Shown here one piece after another: positions 1 through 7,640 of a stretch of 26,135 nt of DNA. The DNA is from CAZNDN01 sp964571815. Its GTDB lineage: Bacteria > Fibrobacterota > Chitinivibrionia > Chitinivibrionales > WJKA01. Position 1 is the stretch's first letter; every line of letters begins with the position of its first letter. The stretch lies in the NCBI GenBank assembly GCA_964571815.1, contig CAZNDN010000048.1:1-26135 (forward strand), in the 5' to 3' direction. Below the pieces are notes generated by a model, which did not search any database, had not been told where the DNA came from, and saw only the letters and a list, made by a program, of their open reading frames with translations. The translations under genes were made by a program, and so were the position numbers.

Positions 1-629
1 CCGGCACGTTTGCCGGCGAACAAGCCGACCAGGGCCGGTGTCAGGGCCGCGCCGAGGATGTAGGCGGGCACCGACATGCTCATGCGAAATGCGGTCAGCC
101 CCGAGCGCTCATCGTAGTCCTCGGTCAACTCCGCGGTCAGCGCGTAGTAGGGCACCGAAGTCACCGTGAAAAGCGTGTCGTAGACAATGAAGGTGAGAAG
201 GATCCACGCGCACGCGCCCCATGCCGGCAGACCGGGGGGCATGACCCACAGCAGCATGATCGAAAGGCCGAACGGAATCGCACCGTAGATCAGATACACA
301 CGACGGCGCCCGAAGCGGCGCGAAGTAGTCTTGTCGGCTACCCACCCGAACAGCGGGTCGTTGACCGCGTCCCATACCTTGGTCAGCGTAAGAGCTGTTC
401 CCGCCAGGGCCGGGGCTATCAGTGCAACGTCGGTGTAGAACGGCATCAACCAGAACTGCACGGCCGACATGATCACCGCGAACCCAATGTCTCCGCTGCC
501 GTAGCAGAGCTTGGTTGATATCGGGAGTTGGCGAGCCGGGCGTGATTGACATGGGGACCGGGAGTGCCGTGTGCTGCCGGGAGTTCTCGCTGCCGGGGTA
601 CTGTCCCCCGGTACGATCGACTCGGTCAC
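1..629 (-). CDS. GPH-family (MFS_2) sugar:cation symporter, N-terminal part
   Basis: The minus-strand frame reads about 209 residues and runs off the window's left edge, so the C-terminal half is missing. It contains the GPH/melibiose-carrier signature near the N-terminus (TKLCYGSGDIG, then VWDAVNDPLFGWVADKT). It also has the loop VPYYALTAELTEDYDER followed by TAFRMSMSVPAY, and several hydrophobic segments typical of inner-membrane transporters. Known GPH proteins import sugars or glycosides with Na+ or H+; the substrate cannot be told here. I chose the GTG at 629 because the conserved frame has no ATG nearby and purine-rich GGGAAAGGG lies just upstream. The ATG at 672 opens a different frame that carries no conserved sequence. 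The gene lies 73 bases downstream of the binding-protein gene on the same strand and may be the last gene of that operon. Confidence 0.85.
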   Translation of the reverse strand, partial: MTESIVPGDSTPAARTPGSTRHSRSPCQSRPARQLPISTKLCYGSGDIGFAVIMSAVQFWLMPFYTDVALIAPALAGTALTLTKVWDAVNDPLFGWVADKTTSRRFGRRRVYLIYGAIPFGLSIMLLWVMPPGLPAWGACAWILLTFIVYDTLFTVTSVPYYALTAELTEDYDERSGLTAFRMSMSVPAYILGAALTPALVGLFAGKRA

Positions 630-702
630 CGTCCTGCCCTTTCCCCGGGTTCTGCTGTTTTTCTGCGATCATGCATAAGGACGATTGCCGTGGCCCCCGA
701 GA

Positions 703-2007
703 TTAGAACCGTCGCTGAGGTACCGGTTCATTGTAGTCCCATGAGCCGTCCTTGACCGTGGCCATGATCACCGGCGAGCGATCCGACTGCGCATCGTCCA
801 TGCGAATCGTCCCGGTGACACCGTGCCAGGCCTTCATCGCCGCCAGTGAGTCGCGAATACGGTAGCGGTTCAACCCCGCCTTGTGTATTGCTTCGATGAT
901 CATGTTCGCGCCGTCGTAGCTGTGTGCCGCGTAGGTGTCGGGAGGCTTCCCGTACCGGCTTCGGTACTCCTTGTTGAATTCCTTGAGTGCCGGGATGTCC
1001 GCTTCAGGATTGTATGGATAGGTTGCGACGACTCCTTCGGCGGCCTCTCCGGCGATGCTGAGAAACCGTTGGTTGACTACCCGCTCGCAGGCAAATACCG
1101 GCATGTCGAGGCCGCGCTCACGAAGCGCTTTCACGAAATGCCCCGCAGCTTCTGCATCGGCCCACAGGACCACCGCCCCGGGGTTGACGTTTTCCAGGCG
1201 ATCAAACTGTATAGCAAAATCGGGATTGACCTTCTTGTAGTGAACTTCGTAGTTGATTTCGATCGGCGCGGGGCGTCCCAGCCTCACCGAACCTTTCCGG
1301 AATTCCGCGACCCCGAACCGCCCGTACCGATTGTTGGCCCGGAAAATCGCCACTCTGTTCAACCCCAGTTCCTTATAGACGTAGTAGAGGATCGTGTACG
1401 CCATCTGGCGATCGTCGGCGGTATTCCGAAACACCCAGGGAATCTTTGTTTCCACCAGGGTCGGGTCGAGATCGGAGACGTTCATGATCGGCACCTCGGT
1501 CTTGAGCGCCACCCTGATAGCAATATGCGTGTTGGCGCCGTCGACCGTGCCGATTATCCCCCACACCTTGTCTTCGTAGGAAAAACCCACTACTTCATTG
1601 GCCGAAGCGCCCCAGAGTCCGGTATCGTTGCGCACAATGAGTTTGAATGGTTTGCCCTCATAGCCTCCCTGCGCATTCGCGCGATCGATTGCCATGGTTG
1701 CCCCGTGCAGCATGGGCCTGCCGATATAGCCCTCGTGGGTCATCTCCAGCGGAGCGACCAGGCCGATCTTCACGGTGTCCACGTCGGGTTCGGGCTTCTC
1801 CCTGCCCGGCCCGAGAAACTCAAGCGGCTCCACGAAAAACTGCTTGTAGGGGCGGCGTTTGAACCGCGCGTACGGCCTGAGTTCTTCGGGAGTGTTGCCG
1901 TACTGCTTGATCGAGTCGGCCCCGACACTGCCGCTCAAGGCCGCCCATGCCGCCGCCACGAGCATGCCGGACCGGCCAACCGCGAAAGTCGTTACCCTGT
2001 CGTGCAC
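703..2007 (-). CDS. LivK-type periplasmic substrate-binding protein (Peripla_BP_6), orphan
   Basis: This 434-residue protein has a basic and hydrophobic N-terminus that looks like a Sec signal (about residues 1-30). An extension of about 50 residues follows, containing FFVEPLEFLGPGREKPEPD. The rest is a bilobed type I periplasmic binding fold: VKIGLVAPLE opens lobe 1, and FRANNRYGRFGV and YAAHSYDGANMIIEA are typical LivK/HAAT motifs. Such proteins bind amino acids, amides or similar small ligands. No ABC permease or ATPase gene is next to it, so it may act as a sensor or ligand carrier for the neighbouring envelope proteins. The start is GTG at 2007. A perfect AAAGGAGG lies at 2016-2023, eight bases upstream and inside the last codons of the preceding propeller gene, which indicates co-translation. 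The ligand is unknown. Confidence 0.92.
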   Translation of the reverse strand: MHDRVTTFAVGRSGMLVAAAWAALSGSVGADSIKQYGNTPEELRPYARFKRRPYKQFFVEPLEFLGPGREKPEPDVDTVKIGLVAPLEMTHEGYIGRPMLHGATMAIDRANAQGGYEGKPFKLIVRNDTGLWGASANEVVGFSYEDKVWGIIGTVDGANTHIAIRVALKTEVPIMNVSDLDPTLVETKIPWVFRNTADDRQMAYTILYYVYKELGLNRVAIFRANNRYGRFGVAEFRKGSVRLGRPAPIEINYEVHYKKVNPDFAIQFDRLENVNPGAVVLWADAEAAGHFVKALRERGLDMPVFACERVVNQRFLSIAGEAAEGVVATYPYNPEADIPALKEFNKEYRSRYGKPPDTYAAHSYDGANMIIEAIHKAGLNRYRIRDSLAAMKAWHGVTGTIRMDDAQSDRSPVIMATVKDGSWDYNEPVPQRRF

Positions 2008-2010
2008 GTA

Positions 2011-3165
2011 TCAGTCCTCCTTTCTCACGCTTCCCCGGCTCACACCATGTGATGTGGCCAGCCAGACGTCCTCGCCCTGAAAGTCGACCCCGAGTACGAA
2101 ATTGTGCGCCGGGCCGTTGTCAAGTTTCACGGTCTGCAGCAGCTCGTTCTCCCGATACACTCTCGCTTCCCAGCCGAGATCGCCCTTGAGTGGGCCTTGT
2201 GACGGAGCATAGGTAACCCAGCGGTTGGTTTCGCCGTTGACCACGCTGAGACCCTTGTCGGTACATACCCACGCACATGGTCCCCGGCCCTTTACGAAAT
2301 TAATGAAATTGCTTGCCAGGCCGCAATCGTGGTCCATGTACCCCCGCCACCTCCTCCCGTCGTAGCGGCTCAGGCCAAAATACGTGGAAGCCCAGAGTAT
2401 GCCGCTGCGGTAGCTCACCGCCGTGGTTATGACATGGATAATCCCGTCGTCGCGAAACAGGTCGATCTCCATCTCGCCGTCGGGATCAAGATAATCCTTC
2501 CAGTGCTCCGTTTCCACATCGAATTCCAGCACCCCCCCTCCCCAGAGCGCGGCCCACACCTTGCCGTCGGCGTAGTCGATCGAATAGCCCCACGGCTCGT
2601 GCTGAGGACTGTTGGCCGGCGTGTAGACATCCCAGGCCTTCTCTCTCACGCGGAAGCGGGCCGTACCGGCGGTCGTGGTCACCCAGACGTTTTGATTTTC
2701 TACCGCCGTGCCGAAGACAACGTCGTTGGGCAGACCGCTGCTGAACTGCGTGAAGGTCTCGAAACGCCCTGCGGAGAACCGATTCAGGCCTCCCATGGTT
2801 CCGATCCACACGTCGCGTGTCGCCGTATCCACCGCAACAGCTAGAATCGCACGATACGCAAGGCCGTCGTCGACCGACCAGGTCTTGAATGCACCGTCCT
2901 CGTAGCAGGCCAGACCGTCGTCGGTACCGAACCAGACCCGGTCCCCGTCAGCAGCAACGCAGAAGACTTTGTCGGACGGTAATCCGTCGGATTCGTGGAA
3001 GTTCGCCCAGTGCTCATAGACGCGCGGCGTTTCCTCGTCCTTTTTCCACCAGCCCCACGAAAAGGCGCTGGTGACAAGCATGCACGGCAGGAACACAGCC
3101 GTCATCATGCGGCTGTTGGATCTGCGTTTCGGCCGTGAGCTGCAAAGCTTCCGATCCACCGTCAT
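2011..3165 (-). CDS. Secreted Reg_prop-type beta-propeller protein
   Basis: This 384-residue protein has a basic N-terminus followed by a hydrophobic stretch ending TSAFS (about residues 20-36), a likely signal peptide. The remainder is built from about seven repeats of the form VW-x-GT-x-x-GL-x-R(Y/F)-x5-W-x-x-(Y/F). Examples are VWFGTDDGLACYEDGAF, VWIGTMGGLNRF, LWASTYFGLSRYDGRRW and VWLATSHGVSRG. These match the two-component-regulator propeller (Reg_prop) family, which forms a periplasmic sensing propeller in hybrid kinases. Here there is no kinase, transmembrane anchor or output domain, so the protein is a free-standing propeller. I chose ATG 3165 over the longer frame to 3210: it sits directly after the upstream stop (TGAATATG), has a purine-rich AGAGGGGAG ahead of it, and gives a clean signal peptide. 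A role as a scaffold or ligand-binding partner is inference. Confidence 0.88.
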   Translation of the reverse strand: MTVDRKLCSSRPKRRSNSRMMTAVFLPCMLVTSAFSWGWWKKDEETPRVYEHWANFHESDGLPSDKVFCVAADGDRVWFGTDDGLACYEDGAFKTWSVDDGLAYRAILAVAVDTATRDVWIGTMGGLNRFSAGRFETFTQFSSGLPNDVVFGTAVENQNVWVTTTAGTARFRVREKAWDVYTPANSPQHEPWGYSIDYADGKVWAALWGGGVLEFDVETEHWKDYLDPDGEMEIDLFRDDGIIHVITTAVSYRSGILWASTYFGLSRYDGRRWRGYMDHDCGLASNFINFVKGRGPCAWVCTDKGLSVVNGETNRWVTYAPSQGPLKGDLGWEARVYRENELLQTVKLDNGPAHNFVLGVDFQGEDVWLATSHGVSRGSVRKED

Positions 3166-3167
3166 AT

Positions 3168-5687
3168 TCACTCCCCTCTTTGCTCCCAGTGTCTGATTTT
3201 GTTCAACCACTCCCGGTAGCGGAACGGTTCGTCAACGACCGGATTGTGATTCGCCGGCGTTGTGTGACATTCCAGGCAGTGCTCTTCGGAGGGCATGACC
3301 AGCCCGCTTGCGGCGCTGCACTTTCGGTCGTGCATGATCGCCTCCCGTGCGTATGCCCCACCCGCGCCGTGGCACGCCTCGCACGACACCCCCTCTTCGA
3401 ACCGGAACGTGCATGTGCGCAGCGAATCGGGCGCCGACGCTCCGGGACCATGACACGCCAGGCATATAAGGCTCTGCGTCGGGCTCGGGGCTTCGGTCGA
3501 ATCCGGACTCATCATCATGGCCGTGCGGGTTTGCAGCGTGACAAAGCTGCGCGCATGCCGCGTGCCGAGCCACAGTCGATACTCTTCGGCATGGCATTGC
3601 CTGCACGTCTGATCGCCGACATACGGCGCCGGCGGCGGCTTCTCCGCCGACCGGCCATAGAGCGTCGGGTACAGAGCCGGGTCGCGGCACCGGGAAGAAT
3701 CCGTGAAATCCGGCACCCCCTTCCCTGCCGGCACCAGGGCCTTCAGGTATTCGATGAGATCGTTGAGCTGTTCTTTTTTCATGTCGTTGGTGACACCGTG
3801 AAGATCGTCGGGGTTGTGCTCCGTCCAGATTTCCTCCAGCGTATAACAGCGCCCATCGTGCAGAAACGGCTCGGTTTCGTATGTATTGTTCAACTGCGGA
3901 GTATCATATTCCTCATCGGTGTCAAACGGAGCCCGCGTGCCGACATCGTGGGTCATTCTGTCCGTATAATACGGCGGAGGGTGGCACGTTATGCATCGAT
4001 TGGCCACGGGAATATAGCGCCCGTCATTGGTGTAGGCGCGTTCGAAAAGCTGTTTGCCGCGCAGTTGGAATTCGTTGAGCGAACCCCCTTCGGGAGCATA
4101 GCGATTCTCGGGCAACGGCAGCGATTCGATAAATTTGACCATGGCCTCAAGGTCGTCTTTCTCAAAACCGTGGGAGCGAAAAAAAAGCTGGGCTGCCCGG
4201 GGCCCTTCCTGGCGGTACAAGGTCGGGTTCAGCCCCGACCACTTGAACGGCTCCGTGAAAGCGATACCGCGAAGCGTGCGATTGTCGACCAGGTTCTTCC
4301 CCATCCCGCCGTCGATCGCGATGTCGTAGATAAGCCCGTCGACATGGTGCTCCGGATGGCAGGTATTGCAGCTCATCTGCTTCTGGAAGCTGATACTGGC
4401 GTAGTTGAAGAGTATTTCTCCGCGCCGAAGCAGGGTCGTGATATACGGCCCGCCCAGCTCGATTGTCTCCGTGACGTGCCGCGTGCGCGTATCAATGACC
4501 TGGACGTTGTCCGAAAGCCGGTTGGCCACATACACCCGTCCGCCGTCGGGAGAGACGGCAAGCCCCTTGGGATTGCGGGCGGTGGGAATGCGGGCAACAA
4601 CATACTCGTTGCTCAGGGCAAGGTGACGTGCATAGACGTCGACCAGTGAATCGGAGATGCCGATACGTCCGTCCTTTATATCGAAAACCGACGAGAGTTT
4701 TGTCATATCCACCACCGACACAACGTCAACGCCGCTGGAAGAGATATACAGATGCCTGCCGTCGGGGGTAAATACCAGGTCGAAAGGGTCGGTGTAGTAC
4801 AGATTGGGCTCGTCGAGCAGGCAGTACGCTACGCGTCCCGACGGCCCGCGTTCGCAGAGTGCGAAACCGTAGGTCACCATCCAGCCCTGATAGATCTGGG
4901 TCTCGGGGATCAGGTTTTTGGGTATTTCCAGAGCGACCGCCACCAGCGCGCCGTCGGGCGACACGGCGCACCCCTGACCGATCGCCGTAGACGGAAGATT
5001 TCGCCGGCCGACAACCGTGTGAGCTTCGGTTTCGAGCACGGTCAACTCCTGAACCGGAGGAGTGCGGAACGGAACCGGAATCGACGTCTGGCTGGACACG
5101 TACACAAATCCACCGTCAACCCCCGGAGCGCACTCAAACGGCGCGTTGCCCGCCCTGTTGCGTTTCACCTCGGAGTAGCTTCTCAGGTCCACCACGGAAA
5201 TGTCGTCGGTGGAGAGGTTGGCCACGTAGCAGTACCGTCCCGTGGGATCAACCAGGATACCGTGCGGATCGTCGCCCACCGGAAAGGTTCGCTCCTCCAC
5301 GAAGGTTTCGGTCCGAATGACCGATACGTTGTCGTCACCGCGGTTCGTTACCAGCAACAGGCGTTCGTCGGGCGTAGCGGTGATATCGAACGGCTGCGAG
5401 CCGACACTTACCGAATCCACGACGCGCCCGTGCTCCGTGTCTATTTCGAGCACCATGCCGGCCTTCTCGCAGGTAACATACAGCCGTTTCCCGTCGCGGG
5501 AAACAAGCAGCTTCATGGGGGACCGATAGAGACTGTCTTCGGGCTCGGCATACTGTTCGTGCTTGCTGCCGTCAACGGCATACCGAATCGGACCGGCCGT
5601 GAGAAGGCCCGAAAGAGCGAGCAGACCAACCGCGACAATCCGCGGTGTGCCCCCCTGGAATCCGGTTTTCTCGAAGTACCGCCTCAT
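3168..5687 (-). CDS. YVTN propeller / MauG-CCP-like / cytochrome c554-like hexahaem fusion
   Basis: This 839-residue exported protein has three parts. Residues about 1-35 hold a hydrophobic signal segment (IVAVGLLALSGLLTAG). Residues about 55-425 are a YVTN/YncE-like beta-propeller with repeats such as SRDGKRLYVTCEKAG, TPDERLLLVTNRGDDNVSV and SPDGGRVYVANRLSDNVQV. Residues about 430-670 resemble the dihaem cytochrome c peroxidase/MauG family, with CNTCH at 440-444 and CITCH at 565-569. The C-terminus is cytochrome c554-like with four more sites: CRQCH 695-699, CLACH 742-746, CEACH 769-773 and CLECH 804-808. The protein should therefore carry six c-type haems outside the cytoplasmic membrane. 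The start ATG 5687 overlaps the upstream stop by four bases (ATGA); the longer frame to 5756 lies inside the upstream gene. Electron transfer or peroxide chemistry is likely from the family, but the substrate is unknown. Confidence 0.93.
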   Translation of the reverse strand: MRRYFEKTGFQGGTPRIVAVGLLALSGLLTAGPIRYAVDGSKHEQYAEPEDSLYRSPMKLLVSRDGKRLYVTCEKAGMVLEIDTEHGRVVDSVSVGSQPFDITATPDERLLLVTNRGDDNVSVIRTETFVEERTFPVGDDPHGILVDPTGRYCYVANLSTDDISVVDLRSYSEVKRNRAGNAPFECAPGVDGGFVYVSSQTSIPVPFRTPPVQELTVLETEAHTVVGRRNLPSTAIGQGCAVSPDGALVAVALEIPKNLIPETQIYQGWMVTYGFALCERGPSGRVAYCLLDEPNLYYTDPFDLVFTPDGRHLYISSSGVDVVSVVDMTKLSSVFDIKDGRIGISDSLVDVYARHLALSNEYVVARIPTARNPKGLAVSPDGGRVYVANRLSDNVQVIDTRTRHVTETIELGGPYITTLLRRGEILFNYASISFQKQMSCNTCHPEHHVDGLIYDIAIDGGMGKNLVDNRTLRGIAFTEPFKWSGLNPTLYRQEGPRAAQLFFRSHGFEKDDLEAMVKFIESLPLPENRYAPEGGSLNEFQLRGKQLFERAYTNDGRYIPVANRCITCHPPPYYTDRMTHDVGTRAPFDTDEEYDTPQLNNTYETEPFLHDGRCYTLEEIWTEHNPDDLHGVTNDMKKEQLNDLIEYLKALVPAGKGVPDFTDSSRCRDPALYPTLYGRSAEKPPPAPYVGDQTCRQCHAEEYRLWLGTRHARSFVTLQTRTAMMMSPDSTEAPSPTQSLICLACHGPGASAPDSLRTCTFRFEEGVSCEACHGAGGAYAREAIMHDRKCSAASGLVMPSEEHCLECHTTPANHNPVVDEPFRYREWLNKIRHWEQRGE

Positions 5688-7636
5688 CGTGCCCCGTTCT
5701 CCCGGCTCGCACCGGAAGATTCCCGTGCGGGTTGCCTCACCGACCGAAAGTCCCATCCCGCTCCGAGGTCGATCCAGGTGACGAACGTACGCCGCTCATA
5801 CCACGGTATCAGCGTGTCGGGCGGCATAGCGGGAAGCGAATTCGAGCCTTGTGCATGAAGAAAACCGGTCAGACGGCTTGTGCGGGAATGCCAGGGTTTC
5901 ACGTATGCGGACGTATCCTTTTCGTCCAACCCCAGCAGGTTGATATATGCTTCATTGTGCCGCCCGCGCGTTTTGTCGCCGAGACCGAGTCCACCCTTCG
6001 GGAAGACACCCTTGTGACAGGGATAACACCTGCTGCGGATGAGCGGCATGATATTGTTCTTGAAATCGACGGTTTCCCGCTCGTGCGGCGGCGCGGTGAG
6101 TGCCGCCGGCGCGGCCCTGATCAATGCCTGCGTGGCTCGATTCGGCGGCGCCAGTTCCTTGTTCTCGTGGCATCCGATACACCCGCGCCGTGAACCCGGT
6201 CGAACCCACATCCATCCATGCATGGTTTGCGCGGCCATGCCCGCGGAGTCCAGCGTCTGTATCAGAAAGGGCACGTCGGCCGGCAGCTCCACGTAGAACG
6301 AGCCGTCCGGCTCAACCGGCGCCTCGCCGAGAATCCGGTGCGCGACACATCCCGATGCTCCCCGCGGGGTCTCGGGATCGGCGGGAGTCTCGCACCCACC
6401 CGGCTCGCCGGCCACCCCTTCGATAACCCTCACGGTCGTAATGTCGCCTCGTGTGAAAGACCCGGCCTCGGGGCGGTCTGTTTCGTATACATCAAGACAC
6501 TGAAGATGCCCCGTCGATTTGTGGTCCTCGACAATGGGAATCCTGCCGTGCGGCTCATTGCGCGGCATGAGTGCAATCGGGTCGATATCGTCCCACTCCG
6601 GATCGTCGTACACGAGCCGTCGTTGCGGCCGGTGATCAGGGGTAAACCGATAGAGGCCGTAGGTTCCCCCCGTTCGGTTTCGCCACGACACGAGCATGCC
6701 CGGCCCCGGGAGGTCGTGGGGTGTAAGAAAGGTCCCCGTCGAATCGGGGCCGATCACCTCATGGGATCTCAGTGGCCGGCGCAGCCATATCCGCGCCAAC
6801 CTCCCCCCGCCGTCGTCGCTCTCCCCGTCGTGTTCGACAAAGACCACGCTCCGGTCGTCCATTTCGTGTGCCATTGACTTCATTACCGCGCCCTGGTGAT
6901 TACCGTAAAGCAGGTTCAAGCCAGTGCCGGCCCAGTTCAGCGTCATCAGGGCGGTAAGACCGTGAGGTGGATAGCGGTTTCCCTGCTGCTGCACAGCGGA
7001 GAAAAGCAGGCGACCGTCGCCGAGCACCGACGGAGCGAAATCGTCCCCGAGGTTGTAGCTGATACGCCACACAACCGTCCCGCGTCCTTCAATCGGTTCG
7101 CTGTTGGTGACGTAGAGTGACGTCGCGGGACCTCTTCCCAATTCGTCGGCCGTGCCGGCGGCCGTGCCGGTGAATGCAATCCAGCGGACCTTGTCCGTAA
7201 ACTCCGGTGGTGTAATCGAGCTTCGCGGAAGGTAGACCGGTTCTCGGCAATCGCCGAAGTCGCGGGTTATTCTCCGGGGGCTGCGTCCCCCCAGTGCAAT
7301 CTCCCAGATATTCCACGGCTCCGCGGGACGTTTTTTTCCGGCAAACAGGACCGTAGTGCCGTCAAAAGAGAGGCAGGGGTCGCAGGCAGAATGAAAACCT
7401 CGAGTCAGTACGCCAAATGAAGGCTTGTCGTCTCCGGGAGTAAGGATCGAAATCCGCGACCCCGGCGGTGGCGAAGAACGGGGTCGTGGTGCCGGGGAGA
7501 GCTTTCGTGAAGACTGCCTGAGAGGCATCTGGGTGAACACGATCCGCGGCAGGTCCGCCGCCGGTTCCCCGGCGGACCGCACGGCCGCTCCCCACAGAAG
7601 TAGCCACAGAGCTGGAAGCAGCATCCGTCGCGGCAT
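5684..7636 (-). CDS. HZS-alpha-like dihaem propeller protein
   Basis: This 650-residue protein has a strong Sec signal (about residues 1-22, LLPALWLLLWGAAVRSA). A WD40/TolB-like propeller follows, with blades such as DPCLSFDGTTVLFAGKK, VRWIAFTG and FAPSVLGDGRLLFSA. The C-terminal region has GSFYVELPADVPFLIQTLDSAGMAAQTMHGWMWVRPGSRRGCIGCHE, the hallmark of the hydrazine synthase alpha middle domain, with CIGCH at 486-490. A second haem site, CYPCH, is at 537-541, in a segment resembling Planctomycete-type cytochromes (FKNNIMPLIRSRCYPCHKG). Such HZS_alpha-like proteins occur well outside anammox bacteria, and no hzsB or hzsC homologue is present, so hydrazine synthesis should not be inferred. 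ATG 7636 fits the signal peptide and lies four bases after the upstream stop; GGAGG sits 12 bases upstream. ATG 7624 is a weaker alternative. Confidence 0.92.
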   Translation of the reverse strand: MPRRMLLPALWLLLWGAAVRSAGEPAADLPRIVFTQMPLRQSSRKLSPAPRPRSSPPPGSRISILTPGDDKPSFGVLTRGFHSACDPCLSFDGTTVLFAGKKRPAEPWNIWEIALGGRSPRRITRDFGDCREPVYLPRSSITPPEFTDKVRWIAFTGTAAGTADELGRGPATSLYVTNSEPIEGRGTVVWRISYNLGDDFAPSVLGDGRLLFSAVQQQGNRYPPHGLTALMTLNWAGTGLNLLYGNHQGAVMKSMAHEMDDRSVVFVEHDGESDDGGGRLARIWLRRPLRSHEVIGPDSTGTFLTPHDLPGPGMLVSWRNRTGGTYGLYRFTPDHRPQRRLVYDDPEWDDIDPIALMPRNEPHGRIPIVEDHKSTGHLQCLDVYETDRPEAGSFTRGDITTVRVIEGVAGEPGGCETPADPETPRGASGCVAHRILGEAPVEPDGSFYVELPADVPFLIQTLDSAGMAAQTMHGWMWVRPGSRRGCIGCHENKELAPPNRATQALIRAAPAALTAPPHERETVDFKNNIMPLIRSRCYPCHKGVFPKGGLGLGDKTRGRHNEAYINLLGLDEKDTSAYVKPWHSRTSRLTGFLHAQGSNSLPAMPPDTLIPWYERRTFVTWIDLGAGWDFRSVRQPARESSGASRENGAR

Positions 7637-7640
7637 TCGA

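Noticed and set aside
109..672. A 187-codon ATG frame at the left end, first read as evidence of a frameshift in the transporter
   Set aside because: The conserved GPH sequence is in another frame that is intact from GTG 629, so no frameshift is needed.
883..2052. A 389-codon plus-strand open frame
   Set aside because: It is antisense to the binding-protein gene and has no recognisable domain or ribosome-binding site.
3135..4649. A 504-codon plus-strand open frame
   Set aside because: It is antisense to the hexahaem fusion, whose six CxxCH motifs and propeller repeats show which strand codes.
5684..7636. Possible anammox hydrazine synthase
   Set aside because: Only the alpha-like fold is present. 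HzsB, HzsC and hydrazine dehydrogenase are absent and the neighbours are unrelated to anammox.
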